Source: Rhodanobacter sp. C01 (GTDB lineage: Bacteria > Pseudomonadota > Gammaproteobacteria > Xanthomonadales > Rhodanobacteraceae). Taken from it: 64,000 bases of DNA. Numbering within the stretch: the stretch's first letter is position 1; each line of letters starts with the position of its first letter. Of this stretch, positions 33,747 to 42,266 are shown in pieces. The notes beneath the pieces are model-generated. The model was not told where the DNA came from. It saw only the letters and a program-made list of their open reading frames with translations, and made no database searches. The stretch lies in contig NZ_MUNR01000003.1 in NCBI RefSeq assembly GCF_002001045.1, positions 1 through 64,000 of the forward strand, given 5' to 3'. The position numbers and the translations under genes were made by a program.

Positions 33747-34916
33747 ATGTCCGTGACCCGCATCGCTTCCAGCGGAGCCCTTCCATCTGGTCATCACGCC
33801 GCGGTGGACAGTTCGCTGCCGGTCGAGAAGGGTGGCCGCCGAACCAGTGCCCACTCAGCCTTCTGGATCATGACGCGGCGCGTCAGCGTTCTGGCGGCAT
33901 GCGTGGACATGGCCTTTCTGGTTTTTTTCCTTGCGGTTGGTTCGCCACTGCTTGCGTGGCTCAATCTGGTCAGCATCAGCATGTACGGTGCTGCCTACCT
34001 GTTGTTGACGCGACGCAGGAATCTCCCAGCCATCATCCTGATCTGGACGGAAGTCACCGCGCACGCGGCCATCGGAACCATGCTGGTGGGTTGGGACAGC
34101 GGCTTTCATTACTACCTGTTGATGTTCATCCCGGCCACCGTCGTCAGTGGTGGCTGGCGCAATGTGATCGCGCCGCTGTTGTTTCTGTTTCTGGCCTATC
34201 TGGGGCTGCATGTGGCTGCGCACTTTGTGGGTGCACTGGCGCCACTGAATGACACGGCCCTGTTGCTCCTCAACGTATTCAACGTGTCGATTTTCTTCGC
34301 GATGGCCAGTTACACGGCACGCTTCTATTACGAACTGGTCAGAAAGACCGAAAGAAAACTGCGCGAGCTGGCGACGAAGGATGCCTTGACCGGTCTGTCC
34401 AACCGGCGCCATCTGCTGGATCTGGCGCAGCAGGAAATCGCCCGCGCCCGACGAAGTGACGAGGAAGTCTCGCTCGTCCTGGCCGACATCGACGATTTCA
34501 AGCTGATCAATGACGGGCATGGCCACGATGCCGGTGATCAGGTGCTGGTGCACGCGAGCCAATTGTTCCGGGGTATCTGTCGAGCCCAGGACACGGTGGC
34601 ACGCTGGGGTGGCGAGGAATTTCTTTTCCTGCTGCCGGCAACCGGCCAGGATGCCGTACGGGAATTTGCCGAACGCGTTCGCATGACTATTGCCGATGCG
34701 AGGTTCGAGCATGCCGGCCAATCCATCCGATTCTCCCTGTCACTGGGAGTCGCCACACTGGCGGAATCTGAAAGTCTGGATGACGCGATTGGCCGTGCGG
34801 ACGGTGCGCTTTATCGGAGCAAGACAGAAGGTCGCGATCGTGTGACCACCGCACTTCATCCCGCGCACGAAAAGCCGACATCCTGGCAGGGCGACATGGA
34901 AGCTTCCCCTGTGTGA
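33747..34916 (+). CDS. Membrane-bound diguanylate cyclase (GGDEF)
   Basis: A 389-aa enzyme that makes cyclic di-GMP from two GTP. The N-terminal half has about five to six transmembrane helices (roughly residues 48-195), forming a membrane sensor region with no recognised extracytoplasmic domain. The C-terminal GGDEF domain starts KDALTGLSNRRHLLDL and has active-site GGEEF at 288-292. The inhibitory I-site RAQD (279-282) lies exactly five residues upstream, so product inhibition is expected. The input signal is unknown. It is monocistronic as far as can be seen. Confidence 0.92.
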   Translation: MSVTRIASSGALPSGHHAAVDSSLPVEKGGRRTSAHSAFWIMTRRVSVLAACVDMAFLVFFLAVGSPLLAWLNLVSISMYGAAYLLLTRRRNLPAIILIWTEVTAHAAIGTMLVGWDSGFHYYLLMFIPATVVSGGWRNVIAPLLFLFLAYLGLHVAAHFVGALAPLNDTALLLLNVFNVSIFFAMASYTARFYYELVRKTERKLRELATKDALTGLSNRRHLLDLAQQEIARARRSDEEVSLVLADIDDFKLINDGHGHDAGDQVLVHASQLFRGICRAQDTVARWGGEEFLFLLPATGQDAVREFAERVRMTIADARFEHAGQSIRFSLSLGVATLAESESLDDAIGRADGALYRSKTEGRDRVTTALHPAHEKPTSWQGDMEASPV

Positions 34917-34990
34917 AACAACGGGAAGCGGGTCAGTACCGGGTTCCGGACACGGCACGCATCGCACGAGTCAGCCCGCCACGACTACCT

Positions 34991-35596
34991 TCAGCACTGC
35001 ACCCGTCCACCCGCAAGCGATGTGCATGGATGGAACACGGGTTTGGGCGGTGGCCCAGGCGGCTTGTGGTCATGATCGTGATCACGATATGGCGGCGCCA
35101 CGGCGCCCCAGTAGGCGGGTGGAGCGTAATAGGTCGGTTGCGACAGCTGGTCGGCATATTCCGCGTTCTGCTGGCGCAGTGCATCGTTCTGGGCCTGCAG
35201 CAGCCGATTGGTGTTGGCGGTCTGGTCGGCGATCGCCTGCTGTCGTGCGTCTTCCGCCTGCTGCTGCGCGTCGGCTGCCTCGTCTGCCTGCTGCTGCGCC
35301 TTGTCGTCCATCTTCTGCTGGTAGGCGTCGAGGCGATCCTTGTAGAGCGCGTCGAGATGATGGGCATCGGCATAGCGCTTGGCGATGTCGACCTGGCCCA
35401 GGTTGAGGTAATGGTCGATGACTTCGCTGTCGTCGGCCTGGTGGATCAGCTCACCCTTGCCGCCGGGGCAGGGGTGGTCGGTGTATTCGAGCTGTCCACC
35501 CTGCGTGCATTTGTAGATGTTCTGGGCCATGCCAGCCTGCGCCGCGGCCAGCAGCAGGGCGGCAACACACAACTTGATGGTGAGCGTGGCCTTCAT
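34991..35596 (-). CDS. DUF4124 domain exported protein with coiled-coil tail
   Basis: A 201-residue protein with a signal peptide (MKATLTIKLCVAALLLAAAQAGMAQ). The small DUF4124 domain follows (NIYKCTQGGQLEYTDHPCPGG, with its paired cysteines), then a helical region and a long Gln/Ala/Asp-rich coiled coil (about 90-150). It ends in a His/Pro-rich stretch (YRDHDHDHKPPGPPPKP). DUF4124 proteins are periplasmic and poorly understood. The repeated HDHDH could bind metal. An in-frame ATG 12 nt upstream is an alternative start. Confidence 0.8.
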   Translation of the reverse strand: MKATLTIKLCVAALLLAAAQAGMAQNIYKCTQGGQLEYTDHPCPGGKGELIHQADDSEVIDHYLNLGQVDIAKRYADAHHLDALYKDRLDAYQQKMDDKAQQQADEAADAQQQAEDARQQAIADQTANTNRLLQAQNDALRQQNAEYADQLSQPTYYAPPAYWGAVAPPYRDHDHDHKPPGPPPKPVFHPCTSLAGGRVQC

Positions 35597-35685
35597 GGTG
35601 AGTGCCATTCTGCGCCGACGCCGTGCAATAAAAAAGCTGCTGGAATCTGCACGGATCGGATCCGTTCAAACTCTCCGCCATCCGG

Positions 35686-36258
35686 CTAGGTTCCCGTCAC
35701 CTGCGGGCGCTGCGCCCGCTGCCAGCTGCGCAACCCGCCCACCGCCAGCACGATGAAGCCGGCGTAAAGCACCGAGGTGATCAGCAACGACTTGTAGACG
35801 TATTCGCCCACGTAGATCACGTCGACCACGATCCACAGCCACCACGCGGCGATATGCCGGCGCGCCTGCCACCATTGGGCGACCAGGCTGAAGGCGGTCA
35901 GTGCTGCATCCAGCCAGGGCAGCGCGGCATCGGTCCAGCGGTGCATGGCGAAGCCCAGCGCGAGCGCGCCGAGCGTGCCGAGCACGATATGCAGCACGGC
36001 TTGCTGGCGCGGCAACGGCGCCACCTGCACACGGCCGTCGTCGCCCATGTGCTGCAACCAGCGCACCCAGCCGTAGACGATCAGGATGGCGAAGGCCAGT
36101 TGCAGCAGCGCATCGGAATACAGCTTGGCGTCGACGAATACCCAGGTGTAGACCAGCACCGAGACCAGTCCCACCGGCCAGCACCACGGCCGGCGCTTGG
36201 CGGTGAGCCAGACGCCCCAGGCGCTGAGCAGCGCGGCGATGAGTTCGATCAGAGTCAT
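35686..36258 (-). CDS. PnuC-family transporter, probably thiamine (PnuT-type)
   Basis: The 190-residue inner-membrane facilitator of the PnuC fold has about seven transmembrane segments. The family motif WPVGLVSVLVYTWVFVDAKLYSD lies near residues 27-49, and the C-terminal AWWLWIVVDVIYVGEYVYK carries the conserved Trp/Asp substrate-site residues. PnuC itself carries nicotinamide riboside, while PnuT homologues carry thiamine. It starts 2 bp after the stop of a TonB-dependent receptor led by a TPP riboswitch, so thiamine is the most likely cargo. That specificity is from context. Confidence 0.88.
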   Translation of the reverse strand: MTLIELIAALLSAWGVWLTAKRRPWCWPVGLVSVLVYTWVFVDAKLYSDALLQLAFAILIVYGWVRWLQHMGDDGRVQVAPLPRQQAVLHIVLGTLGALALGFAMHRWTDAALPWLDAALTAFSLVAQWWQARRHIAAWWLWIVVDVIYVGEYVYKSLLITSVLYAGFIVLAVGGLRSWQRAQRPQVTGT

Positions 36259-36259
36259 G

Positions 36260-38452
36260 TCAGAACGCGTAGGTCAGTGAGAGTCGCGCCAGCCGCGGCG
36301 CGCCCGGGAACAGGTAGCTGTCGCCGCCGGAGGTGCCGGTGTCGCGCCAGTAGAAATGGTTGAACACGTTGTCGATGTTCAGCCGCCAGGTCAGTGCATG
36401 GCCGTTCCATGCGGTGACGTAGCGCAGGCCGGTATCGAACACGTTGTAGGCCGGCACGCTCACCAGCCCGTTCGGCGTGGCAGGGTTGGAGCTGCTGTAG
36501 CGCCAGCCGCCGAGCAGGCTGAGATCGGTCGCAAACGGCAGGCGATAATCCAGGTACATCGACGTGCGCAGGCGTGGCACGTTGACGATCTGGTGACCTT
36601 CGTAGCTGGGTGTGCCGGTGTCCTCGGCGCGCGCCTGGATCAGGTTGGCGCTGGCGGTGAGGCGCAGGTTGTCGCTCAGCTGGCCGGCGGCGTTGAGTTC
36701 CAGCCCGGTGTGCACCTCGTTGCCCTGCTGCACGAAGGTGAAGCCTTCCGGGGTATTGTCCGGTTGCGCGAACTGGTACGGCTGACGGATGCGGTACAGC
36801 GCGGCCTGCAGGCTCAGTGCATCGCTCCATTCGTACTTGACGCCGGCTTCGGCCTGGCGCGCCAGCAGCGGCGCCAGCACATCGTTGCCGTTGGATGCCC
36901 ACCACGGCGCCTGGCCGCCCAGTGACAGGCTTTCGCTGTAGCTGACATAGGCCGTCAGCGCGGCGGTTGGTTGCCACAGCACTGCTGCCTGCGGCAGCAG
37001 CTTGTTCTCCACGGTATGCCGCTGCAGTACGCCGTTGTCGTCGAACGCGCTTTCATTCAAGGCCACATAACGACCGCCGGCGAGCACCTGCCATTGCGAG
37101 CCGAGATGCACGCGATCGAGCGCGAACAGCGAGCGCTGCCAACTGTCCAGCCGGCGTGCCGATGGTCCAGGCTGATTCGGCGATGGCGCGAAATAGGGTG
37201 GATCGACCTCGTCGATGTTGGCGGTGCCGACATAATCGTAGACGTAGGGACGCTGGTTGAGCGTGCGGCGGAACGTGCTGGCGCCGACACTGAGCTCATG
37301 CGTGAATGCGCCGGTATCGAAGCTGCCCTTGAGCACTGCGCGCAGCTCGTCGTTCTGGCGGTTGTCGTCGGGGCTGCGATAGTCGTAGACGTCGTAGTCG
37401 CCGTTCGGTGCGAAGAACCAGCCCGGCGTGGCACCGCTGGCGCAGTCCGGCGAGTAGGCGCAGCCATAGGCAAAGGCGACGTTGTCGTCGATCACCACGT
37501 GACTATGGCCGGCCGACACCTGCGCCTGCCAGTGGTCATCGAACTGGTAGTTGAAGCGCAGCGTGCTGTTGCTGGCGTGGATGCCTACAGGCTGCTGCCA
37601 CGGCTCGAAGCCGAGCATGCGGGTGCGGCTGGGATCGGGCGGAATCACCGTGCCGCCGAGCAGCTGGTAGCCGGAGACCGAGCGCTGTCCGCTGGTCTGG
37701 TAATCGGTGTCCAGTTGCAGCGTGGCGTTGGAGCTGATCTTCCAGTCGGCGGCCAGCGAGATGAAGCTGCGTCGGCCATTGGCATGCTGCACGTAGGAGT
37801 TCATGTCTTCATGCGCCGCGTTCACGCGCACGCCAAAGTCCGGTGTCAGCCACGTGCCGACATCGAGCGCCTCATAACGCGAACCTTCCGAATCGGTGCC
37901 GACGGTGACGGTGTGCACCTCGGCCGGACGCTTGCCGACGTAATTCACCAGCCCGCCCGGCTGGACCACACCGGCTTCCAGACCTGCGAGGCCCTTGAGG
38001 ATTTCCACCTGCTGCTTGTCTTCCAGCGTCAGGTACTGCTCGCCGGCCATGCTGAGGTCGTTGAAGCGGAAGCCGCTGGCCAGGTCCAGCGCGAAGCCGC
38101 GGATGGCGATGTCCTGGTAGTAGCCGACCGGCGCGTAGTTGTCGCCAAGTGCGGCATCGGTATGTGCCAGCTCGCTCAGCGTGCGCGGCTGGCGATCGTC
38201 GAGCTGGTCGCGGGTGATCACCGTGATCGCGGCCGGCGTGTCGTGCAGTGATGTGTTGCCCAAGCCGCCAAGATCCGTGCTGTCGGCGTGATAGCCGTTG
38301 CTGCTGTCTGCATGCACGTGCACCGGTGCCAGCGGTGTGGCTTGCTGTTGGGATGGAGTGTTGTCCTGTGCGTGGGCCAGCGTCGTCGCTGCCAGCAGGG
38401 CAAGGATCAAAGGAGTGCGGGCGAGGGGAGTTCGGAGTGAAACCATCATCAT
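36260..38452 (-). CDS. TonB-dependent outer-membrane receptor under TPP riboswitch (thiamine uptake)
   Basis: A 730-residue outer-membrane receptor. It has a signal peptide (MMMVSLRTPLARTPLILALL...AHAQ), a plug domain at about 45-180 (PAAITVITRDQL, DIAIRGFALD, LKGLAGLEAGVVQPGG), then a 22-strand barrel ending in the terminal aromatic LARLSLTYAF. The fold is siderophore-receptor-like. However, the TPP riboswitch in its leader and the PnuC-type transporter 2 bp downstream indicate thiamine or a precursor as ligand. Three ATG codons in a row (38452, 38449, 38446) make the exact start uncertain by two residues. Confidence 0.9.
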   Translation of the reverse strand: MMMVSLRTPLARTPLILALLAATTLAHAQDNTPSQQQATPLAPVHVHADSSNGYHADSTDLGGLGNTSLHDTPAAITVITRDQLDDRQPRTLSELAHTDAALGDNYAPVGYYQDIAIRGFALDLASGFRFNDLSMAGEQYLTLEDKQQVEILKGLAGLEAGVVQPGGLVNYVGKRPAEVHTVTVGTDSEGSRYEALDVGTWLTPDFGVRVNAAHEDMNSYVQHANGRRSFISLAADWKISSNATLQLDTDYQTSGQRSVSGYQLLGGTVIPPDPSRTRMLGFEPWQQPVGIHASNSTLRFNYQFDDHWQAQVSAGHSHVVIDDNVAFAYGCAYSPDCASGATPGWFFAPNGDYDVYDYRSPDDNRQNDELRAVLKGSFDTGAFTHELSVGASTFRRTLNQRPYVYDYVGTANIDEVDPPYFAPSPNQPGPSARRLDSWQRSLFALDRVHLGSQWQVLAGGRYVALNESAFDDNGVLQRHTVENKLLPQAAVLWQPTAALTAYVSYSESLSLGGQAPWWASNGNDVLAPLLARQAEAGVKYEWSDALSLQAALYRIRQPYQFAQPDNTPEGFTFVQQGNEVHTGLELNAAGQLSDNLRLTASANLIQARAEDTGTPSYEGHQIVNVPRLRTSMYLDYRLPFATDLSLLGGWRYSSSNPATPNGLVSVPAYNVFDTGLRYVTAWNGHALTWRLNIDNVFNHFYWRDTGTSGGDSYLFPGAPRLARLSLTYAF

Positions 38453-38484
38453 CGTCTTCTGTAGTGCGGACGAAGCGACGGCGA

Positions 38485-38498
38485 TCCGGACGTCCGGA
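38485..38498. repeat. 14-bp perfect palindrome in the receptor leader
   Basis: TCCGGACGTCCGGA lies between the riboswitch and the receptor start codon. It could form part of the expression platform or be incidental. Confidence 0.4.
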
Positions 38499-38510
38499 CG
38501 GACGTGCTGG

Positions 38511-38597
38511 ATCAGCAAGCTCCCTACGCCGGTACTGACCGGATCAGGTTCCAAGGGACTCTCTCAGCCCGGCAGACACCGGGCACCCCCGCTTCAA
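38511..38597 (-). promoter_or_regulatory. TPP riboswitch (THI element)
   Basis: Read on the minus strand, the leader contains the conserved THI-box blocks in order. They are GGGGTGCCC, GGGCTGAGAGAGTCCCTTGG, AACCTGATCCGGTCAGTACC and GGCGTAGGGAGC, closed by a short P1 stem (AAGC/GCTT). It lies about 60 nt upstream of the TonB-dependent receptor. TPP binding would lower expression of receptor and transporter. The expression platform is likely translational since no terminator with T-run is seen. Confidence 0.93.
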
Positions 38598-38633
38598 GAA
38601 CGCTTATTTAACCACGAATGGCCGCTTCCCGGG

Positions 38634-39770
38634 TCAGGCACCGTCGCGGATGGCTTGCAGCAAGGCCTGTCCCGGTGGCGTCGTGAACCATGCCGCGTGG
38701 CCAAGCAGGAAGGTGTCGTAAGCCACGTCGGCGTTCGCGCGCGAGCCGGTGATGCTGTGGAAATACTCGACCTCGGACAGTGCGAAGTCCACATGCACCA
38801 GTGGCAGCAGGTCAGCCAGCAGATGGATGTCTGCGGCATCCAGCGGACGCTGCTGCCGGTAGCCTTCGAGCAGCGCATGGGCGATATCGAGGTGCGCGGC
38901 AGCCTCGCCGGTATCCAATGCCAGCCACGCGATCGCGTTGCGTTCGATCGCGGTGGCGAGATCGAACAGGGCGCAATTCGCGGCAGCCAGGCCGAAGTCG
39001 AGCACTGCAGTGATGCGTGCTGCCGTGCTGGCATCGCTCCAGCACAGGTTGGAGACATGCCAGTCACCATGCGTCCACAGTTGTAGCTGTTTCGTCAGTG
39101 GCGGTTGCACGGTGGCATGCCAGGGCGCGAGCAGGCGGGTGAGATCGGTCTGCCAGTCGCGATCGCGCAGGTAACCGGCAAGACCCGGACGCTGCGGCAA
39201 TTGCACCTGCAGCATGGCGATCGGATCGGACGAGGCGATCAACTCGCTGCGTGCGACCAGGATATGGGTACCGCGCTGGGCAGCGTGGTAGCCGGTGGCG
39301 GCATCATGCAATGCCGCCAGCATGCGGCCGGCGCTGAGTGCATGTTCGCGGTTCGGCAACGGCGACCATGAAATCGCGTCGCGATAGATGTCGGTACCGG
39401 CGGCGTGCTCATGCACCTCGTAGACCCAGTCACCGAGCGCCACGGCGGTTTGCCCCCGCACGTCACGCAACATCATCGGTATCGGCATGCCGTTGGCACG
39501 CAGATGCGCGGTGAAGCGGTGTTCTTCGCTGAGCGTGGCGACCGAACGCACACTGTGGTGATGACGCTTGATGAAGACGGTCCCACCGGCTGTCTCAACC
39601 AGGCAGGCGGCCGACAGTGGGCGTGGGCTGTGCCAGTCGATGCGCGTGGCTGTGCCGAGCTGTGGATAGCCGCGCAGCAGCGTGTCGACCTCGGCTGCGG
39701 TAAGCGTGGGCCAGTCCGGCGGCGTGCTGTCGCCGGCCAGTCCGTGCGCGAGGTGGATGGGATCGTTCAT
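38634..39770 (-). CDS. Aminoglycoside phosphotransferase-fold kinase (possible thiamine kinase)
   Basis: A 378-residue small-molecule kinase of the APH/choline-kinase fold. The catalytic loop is LWTHGDWHVSNLCW (about residue 233 on) and the Mg2+-binding motif is AVLDFGLA. An N-terminal lobe includes GGTVFIKRHHHS (ATP Lys). ATG at 39770 chosen. It ends about 40 bp before the riboswitch, so it is probably not controlled by it. Its position next to a thiamine uptake pair nevertheless suggests phosphorylation of imported thiamine or an alcohol-type precursor. Homoserine- or choline-kinase-like activity is an alternative. Confidence 0.75.
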   Translation of the reverse strand: MNDPIHLAHGLAGDSTPPDWPTLTAAEVDTLLRGYPQLGTATRIDWHSPRPLSAACLVETAGGTVFIKRHHHSVRSVATLSEEHRFTAHLRANGMPIPMMLRDVRGQTAVALGDWVYEVHEHAAGTDIYRDAISWSPLPNREHALSAGRMLAALHDAATGYHAAQRGTHILVARSELIASSDPIAMLQVQLPQRPGLAGYLRDRDWQTDLTRLLAPWHATVQPPLTKQLQLWTHGDWHVSNLCWSDASTAARITAVLDFGLAAANCALFDLATAIERNAIAWLALDTGEAAAHLDIAHALLEGYRQQRPLDAADIHLLADLLPLVHVDFALSEVEYFHSITGSRANADVAYDTFLLGHAAWFTTPPGQALLQAIRDGA

Positions 39771-39885
39771 GGGCTGGTGGTGAGGGACAGGCCGCAATTA
39801 TCCCTGAAAGGATGCGCGGTACGCTTTCGGGCGAGGACGGCATCGCGTCTAATGGGGGTGACCTCCCCATGGCGTGCCACGTTCG

Positions 39886-40785
39886 ATGAGTGCGATGTTG
39901 CTGCTGTTTGTCTGCCTGATCCTGGGCGTGCTGGTGGCGCGTTTTGCGAAGCCGCCGGCTGGCATCGTGGCGGGCATCAACTGGTGGGTGATCAACGTGG
40001 CGTTGCCGGCGCTGGTGCTGGATCTGATCCCCCGGGTGAAGTTCGATCCGCAACTGTGGTTTCCGGTGGCGGCGATGGTGCTCACGTTCGGCGGCGCGTG
40101 GTTGCTGTTCGGCCTGCTCGGCCCGCGGCTGGGCTGGTCGCGGCAACGCACGGGCGCCTTGATCCTGGTCTGCGGTCTGGGCAATACCTCGTTCATGGGT
40201 TACCCGTTGATGCAGGCGCTGCATGGCCAGCAAGGACTGGCGCTGGCGGTGGTGGCCGATCAGCTTGGCTGCTTTCCGATCCTTGCTTCGGCCGGCATCG
40301 TGGTGGCATCGCTGTATGCGGGGCGCAAGCCGGAGCCGGTACTGATCCTGCGGCGCATCCTGACGTTTCCCGCCTTCGTCGCGCTGATCGTCGGTATCGT
40401 GGCTGGCCAATGCGGCGGGTGGCCTGAGCTGCTGCATGGGGTGCTTTCGCCGATCGGCGTCACGCTGACGCCGCTCGCGCTGTTCTCGGTCGGCCTGCAA
40501 TTCAAGTTCCATCCCGGCGACCGGCAGCTGGGCGCGGTGAGCTGGGGGCTAGCCTGGAAACTGCTGCTGGCGCCGCTGCTGTGCTGGATGATGGGCGTCG
40601 CCGCAGGCGTGGGCGGACTCGTGCTCACGGTCGGCGTGCTGCAGGCGGCGATGGCGCCGATGGTCTCGGCGGCGATCCTCGCCGACGAGTACGAGCTGGA
40701 TCCGGCGCTGGCCAATACCGTGCTGGGCGCCGGTATCGTGCTGTCGCTGTTGACCATCCCGCTGGGCAATCTGTGGCTGGGATAG
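39886..40785 (+). CDS. AEC family transporter
   Basis: The 299-residue membrane protein has about ten transmembrane helices and belongs to the auxin efflux carrier/malonate-malate permease family. Typical segments include LLFVCLILGVLVARFAKPP, the pseudo-symmetric broken helix GLGNTSFMGYPLMQAL, and the C-terminal repeat LQAAMAPMVSAAILADEYELDPALANTVLG. Family members export or import small organic acids. A GTG at 39874 (MPRSMSAM) is an alternative start, and no ribosome site decides. It stands alone between the divergent kinase and a response-regulator gene. Substrate unknown. Confidence 0.88.
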   Translation: MSAMLLLFVCLILGVLVARFAKPPAGIVAGINWWVINVALPALVLDLIPRVKFDPQLWFPVAAMVLTFGGAWLLFGLLGPRLGWSRQRTGALILVCGLGNTSFMGYPLMQALHGQQGLALAVVADQLGCFPILASAGIVVASLYAGRKPEPVLILRRILTFPAFVALIVGIVAGQCGGWPELLHGVLSPIGVTLTPLALFSVGLQFKFHPGDRQLGAVSWGLAWKLLLAPLLCWMMGVAAGVGGLVLTVGVLQAAMAPMVSAAILADEYELDPALANTVLGAGIVLSLLTIPLGNLWLG

Positions 40786-40863
40786 GAATGCTGCCGGCTT
40801 GCGTCGGGACGTCACTGCGTCGAGACTAATCGGCATCTCTATGCACGGGTGGGGGATCCTGTC

Positions 40864-41457
40864 ATGGCAGGTTTCGAGCTGATCAAGCGGCTTTTCGGCA
40901 GTGACCCCTCCGAACGGCGCACCGTGCCACGCAGTGGCGTACCCAAGGGGGCGCGGGTGCTGGTGGTGGATGACTCGGCCACGATACGCGCCGTGCTCGG
41001 CAAGATGCTGAACCAGGACAGCCATATCGTGTCCAAGGCGCCGGATGGCGAGACGGCGCTCGAGATGGCGCGCAAGGAGATCCCGGACCTGATCTTTCTG
41101 GATATCGTGCTGCCGGGCATGAATGGTTTTGCCGTGCTGCGCGCATTGCGCCGCGACTCGCTGACCCGGGACATCCCGATCGTGATGATCAGCGGCAACC
41201 TGCAAGCGACCGAGCAGTTCTACGTGCAGCGCTTCGGTGCCGACGATTTCATGAAGAAGCCGTTCGGCCGCGGTGAGGTGTTCGCGCGGATCCGGCACCT
41301 GACGGAAAGCGGCCGGCTGGTGGTGCGCGAGCGGGCCGCGGAAGAGACGCCGCTGCCGGTCGAGCCCGAGCATACCGAAGCCGAGCACGCGGCGATTCCG
41401 GATATCGCCATGCCGGACCCGCATGACCTGATCATGCCGCCCGGCGATCGTTCCTGA
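40864..41457 (+). CDS. Response regulator receiver protein (PilH/PilG-like), copy 1
   Basis: A 197-aa single receiver domain with short extensions. The phosphoacceptor is Asp80 (LIFLDIVLPGMNG), the acidic pair lies in LVVDDSATIR (36-37), and Lys132 (MKKPFG) and the switch Ser/Thr (MISGN) are present. The N-terminus FELIKRLFGSD and an acidic/Pro-rich C-terminal tail lie outside the domain. There is no DNA-binding or enzyme output domain, so it probably acts by protein contact, as twitching-motility regulators do. No kinase is adjacent. A close paralog lies 1.4 kb away. GGGGGAT upstream supports the ATG at 40864 over GTG at 40849. Confidence 0.88.
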   Translation: MAGFELIKRLFGSDPSERRTVPRSGVPKGARVLVVDDSATIRAVLGKMLNQDSHIVSKAPDGETALEMARKEIPDLIFLDIVLPGMNGFAVLRALRRDSLTRDIPIVMISGNLQATEQFYVQRFGADDFMKKPFGRGEVFARIRHLTESGRLVVRERAAEETPLPVEPEHTEAEHAAIPDIAMPDPHDLIMPPGDRS

Positions 41458-41478
41458 GTCACCGATGGCGCGGGATAC

Positions 41479-41730
41479 TCAGTTGCGCGCAGTCCCGATA
41501 CCGGCGCTCATGGCATCGACAGCCTGCTTGGCTTCCTTCAGCCCGCTGCCATCACGCTGGCGATAGAGCTTGATGGCCTCGATGTCGGCATCGCTGATGG
41601 CGGGATTCGGCTTCCATGCGGTGCGGGCATGGCGAGCGGCAGCCCTCGCTGCGCTGGCGCGACCGAGCAGATAACCCACCATGAAGATGCAAAAAATGCC
41701 GGCGAACGAGCCGATGGTGTTCCAGTGCAT
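41479..41730 (-). CDS. Small membrane-anchored protein with L7/L12 C-domain-like tail
   Basis: An 83-residue protein with one N-terminal transmembrane helix (IGSFAGIFCIFMVGYLLGR), a basic linker, and a C-terminal stretch IEAIKLYRQRDGSGLKEAKQAVDAM. The last part resembles the C-terminal helix-turn-helix of ribosomal protein L7/L12 (the LKEAK..V pattern). Similar small proteins annotated as L7/L12 C-terminal-like occur in many bacteria, with unknown function. It is divergent from the Hsp15 gene (36-bp gap). Confidence in coding is moderate to good given the coherent architecture. Confidence 0.7.
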   Translation of the reverse strand: MHWNTIGSFAGIFCIFMVGYLLGRASAARAAARHARTAWKPNPAISDADIEAIKLYRQRDGSGLKEAKQAVDAMSAGIGTARN

Positions 41731-41766
41731 CGTCTGGTTTCCGTTCGGGAATGCGACAACGCGATA

Positions 41767-42168
41767 ATGCCATCCATGCATGATCTTCGTGAACCGGCTG
41801 GACTGCGTGTCGATGTGTGGCTGTGGGCTGCACGTTTCTTCAAGACGCGCAGCCTCGCCAGGCAGGCGATCGATGGTGGCAGGATCGACGTCAACGGTGC
41901 CGGCTGCAAGCCGGCGAAGCTGTTGCGCGTGGGCGATCGCCTGAAAATCGGTCGTGGCGAGGAACGGCTGGAAGTCGATGTGCTGGCCTTGTCCGACAAA
42001 CGGGGGCCAGCCAATGTCGCCCAGACGCTTTACGACGAAACCGAAGCCAGCCGGGCAACCCGGGAGGCGATGCGCGAGCAGCGCCAACTGGTCGGCACCC
42101 ACGGACCGGCCAGACGGCCGGACAAGCACGCGCGCAATCAATTGCGCCGGATGAAAGACGCACGCTGA
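41767..42168 (+). CDS. hslR: Heat-shock protein Hsp15 (S4 RNA-binding)
   Basis: The 133-residue S4-domain protein recycles free 50S subunits that carry nascent peptidyl-tRNA after heat shock. The S4 domain starts LRVDVWLWAARFFKTRSLARQAI (residues about 11-33) and includes GGRIDVNGAGCKPAKLLRVGD. The basic C-terminal tail is RRPDKHARNQLRRMKD. Length equals that of E. coli Hsp15. ATG at 41776 is an alternative start. It sits between the two paralogous response regulators, with no obvious functional link. Confidence 0.9.
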   Translation: MPSMHDLREPAGLRVDVWLWAARFFKTRSLARQAIDGGRIDVNGAGCKPAKLLRVGDRLKIGRGEERLEVDVLALSDKRGPANVAQTLYDETEASRATREAMREQRQLVGTHGPARRPDKHARNQLRRMKDAR

Positions 42169-42266
42169 GCAGTACATCCCAGAAAACCGGCCGGATCTGC
42201 AGGAACATCTGCACCATTCCACGAGGTCGCGCAATGTGCACGACCTCACATCGCGCGGAGGCTGGC

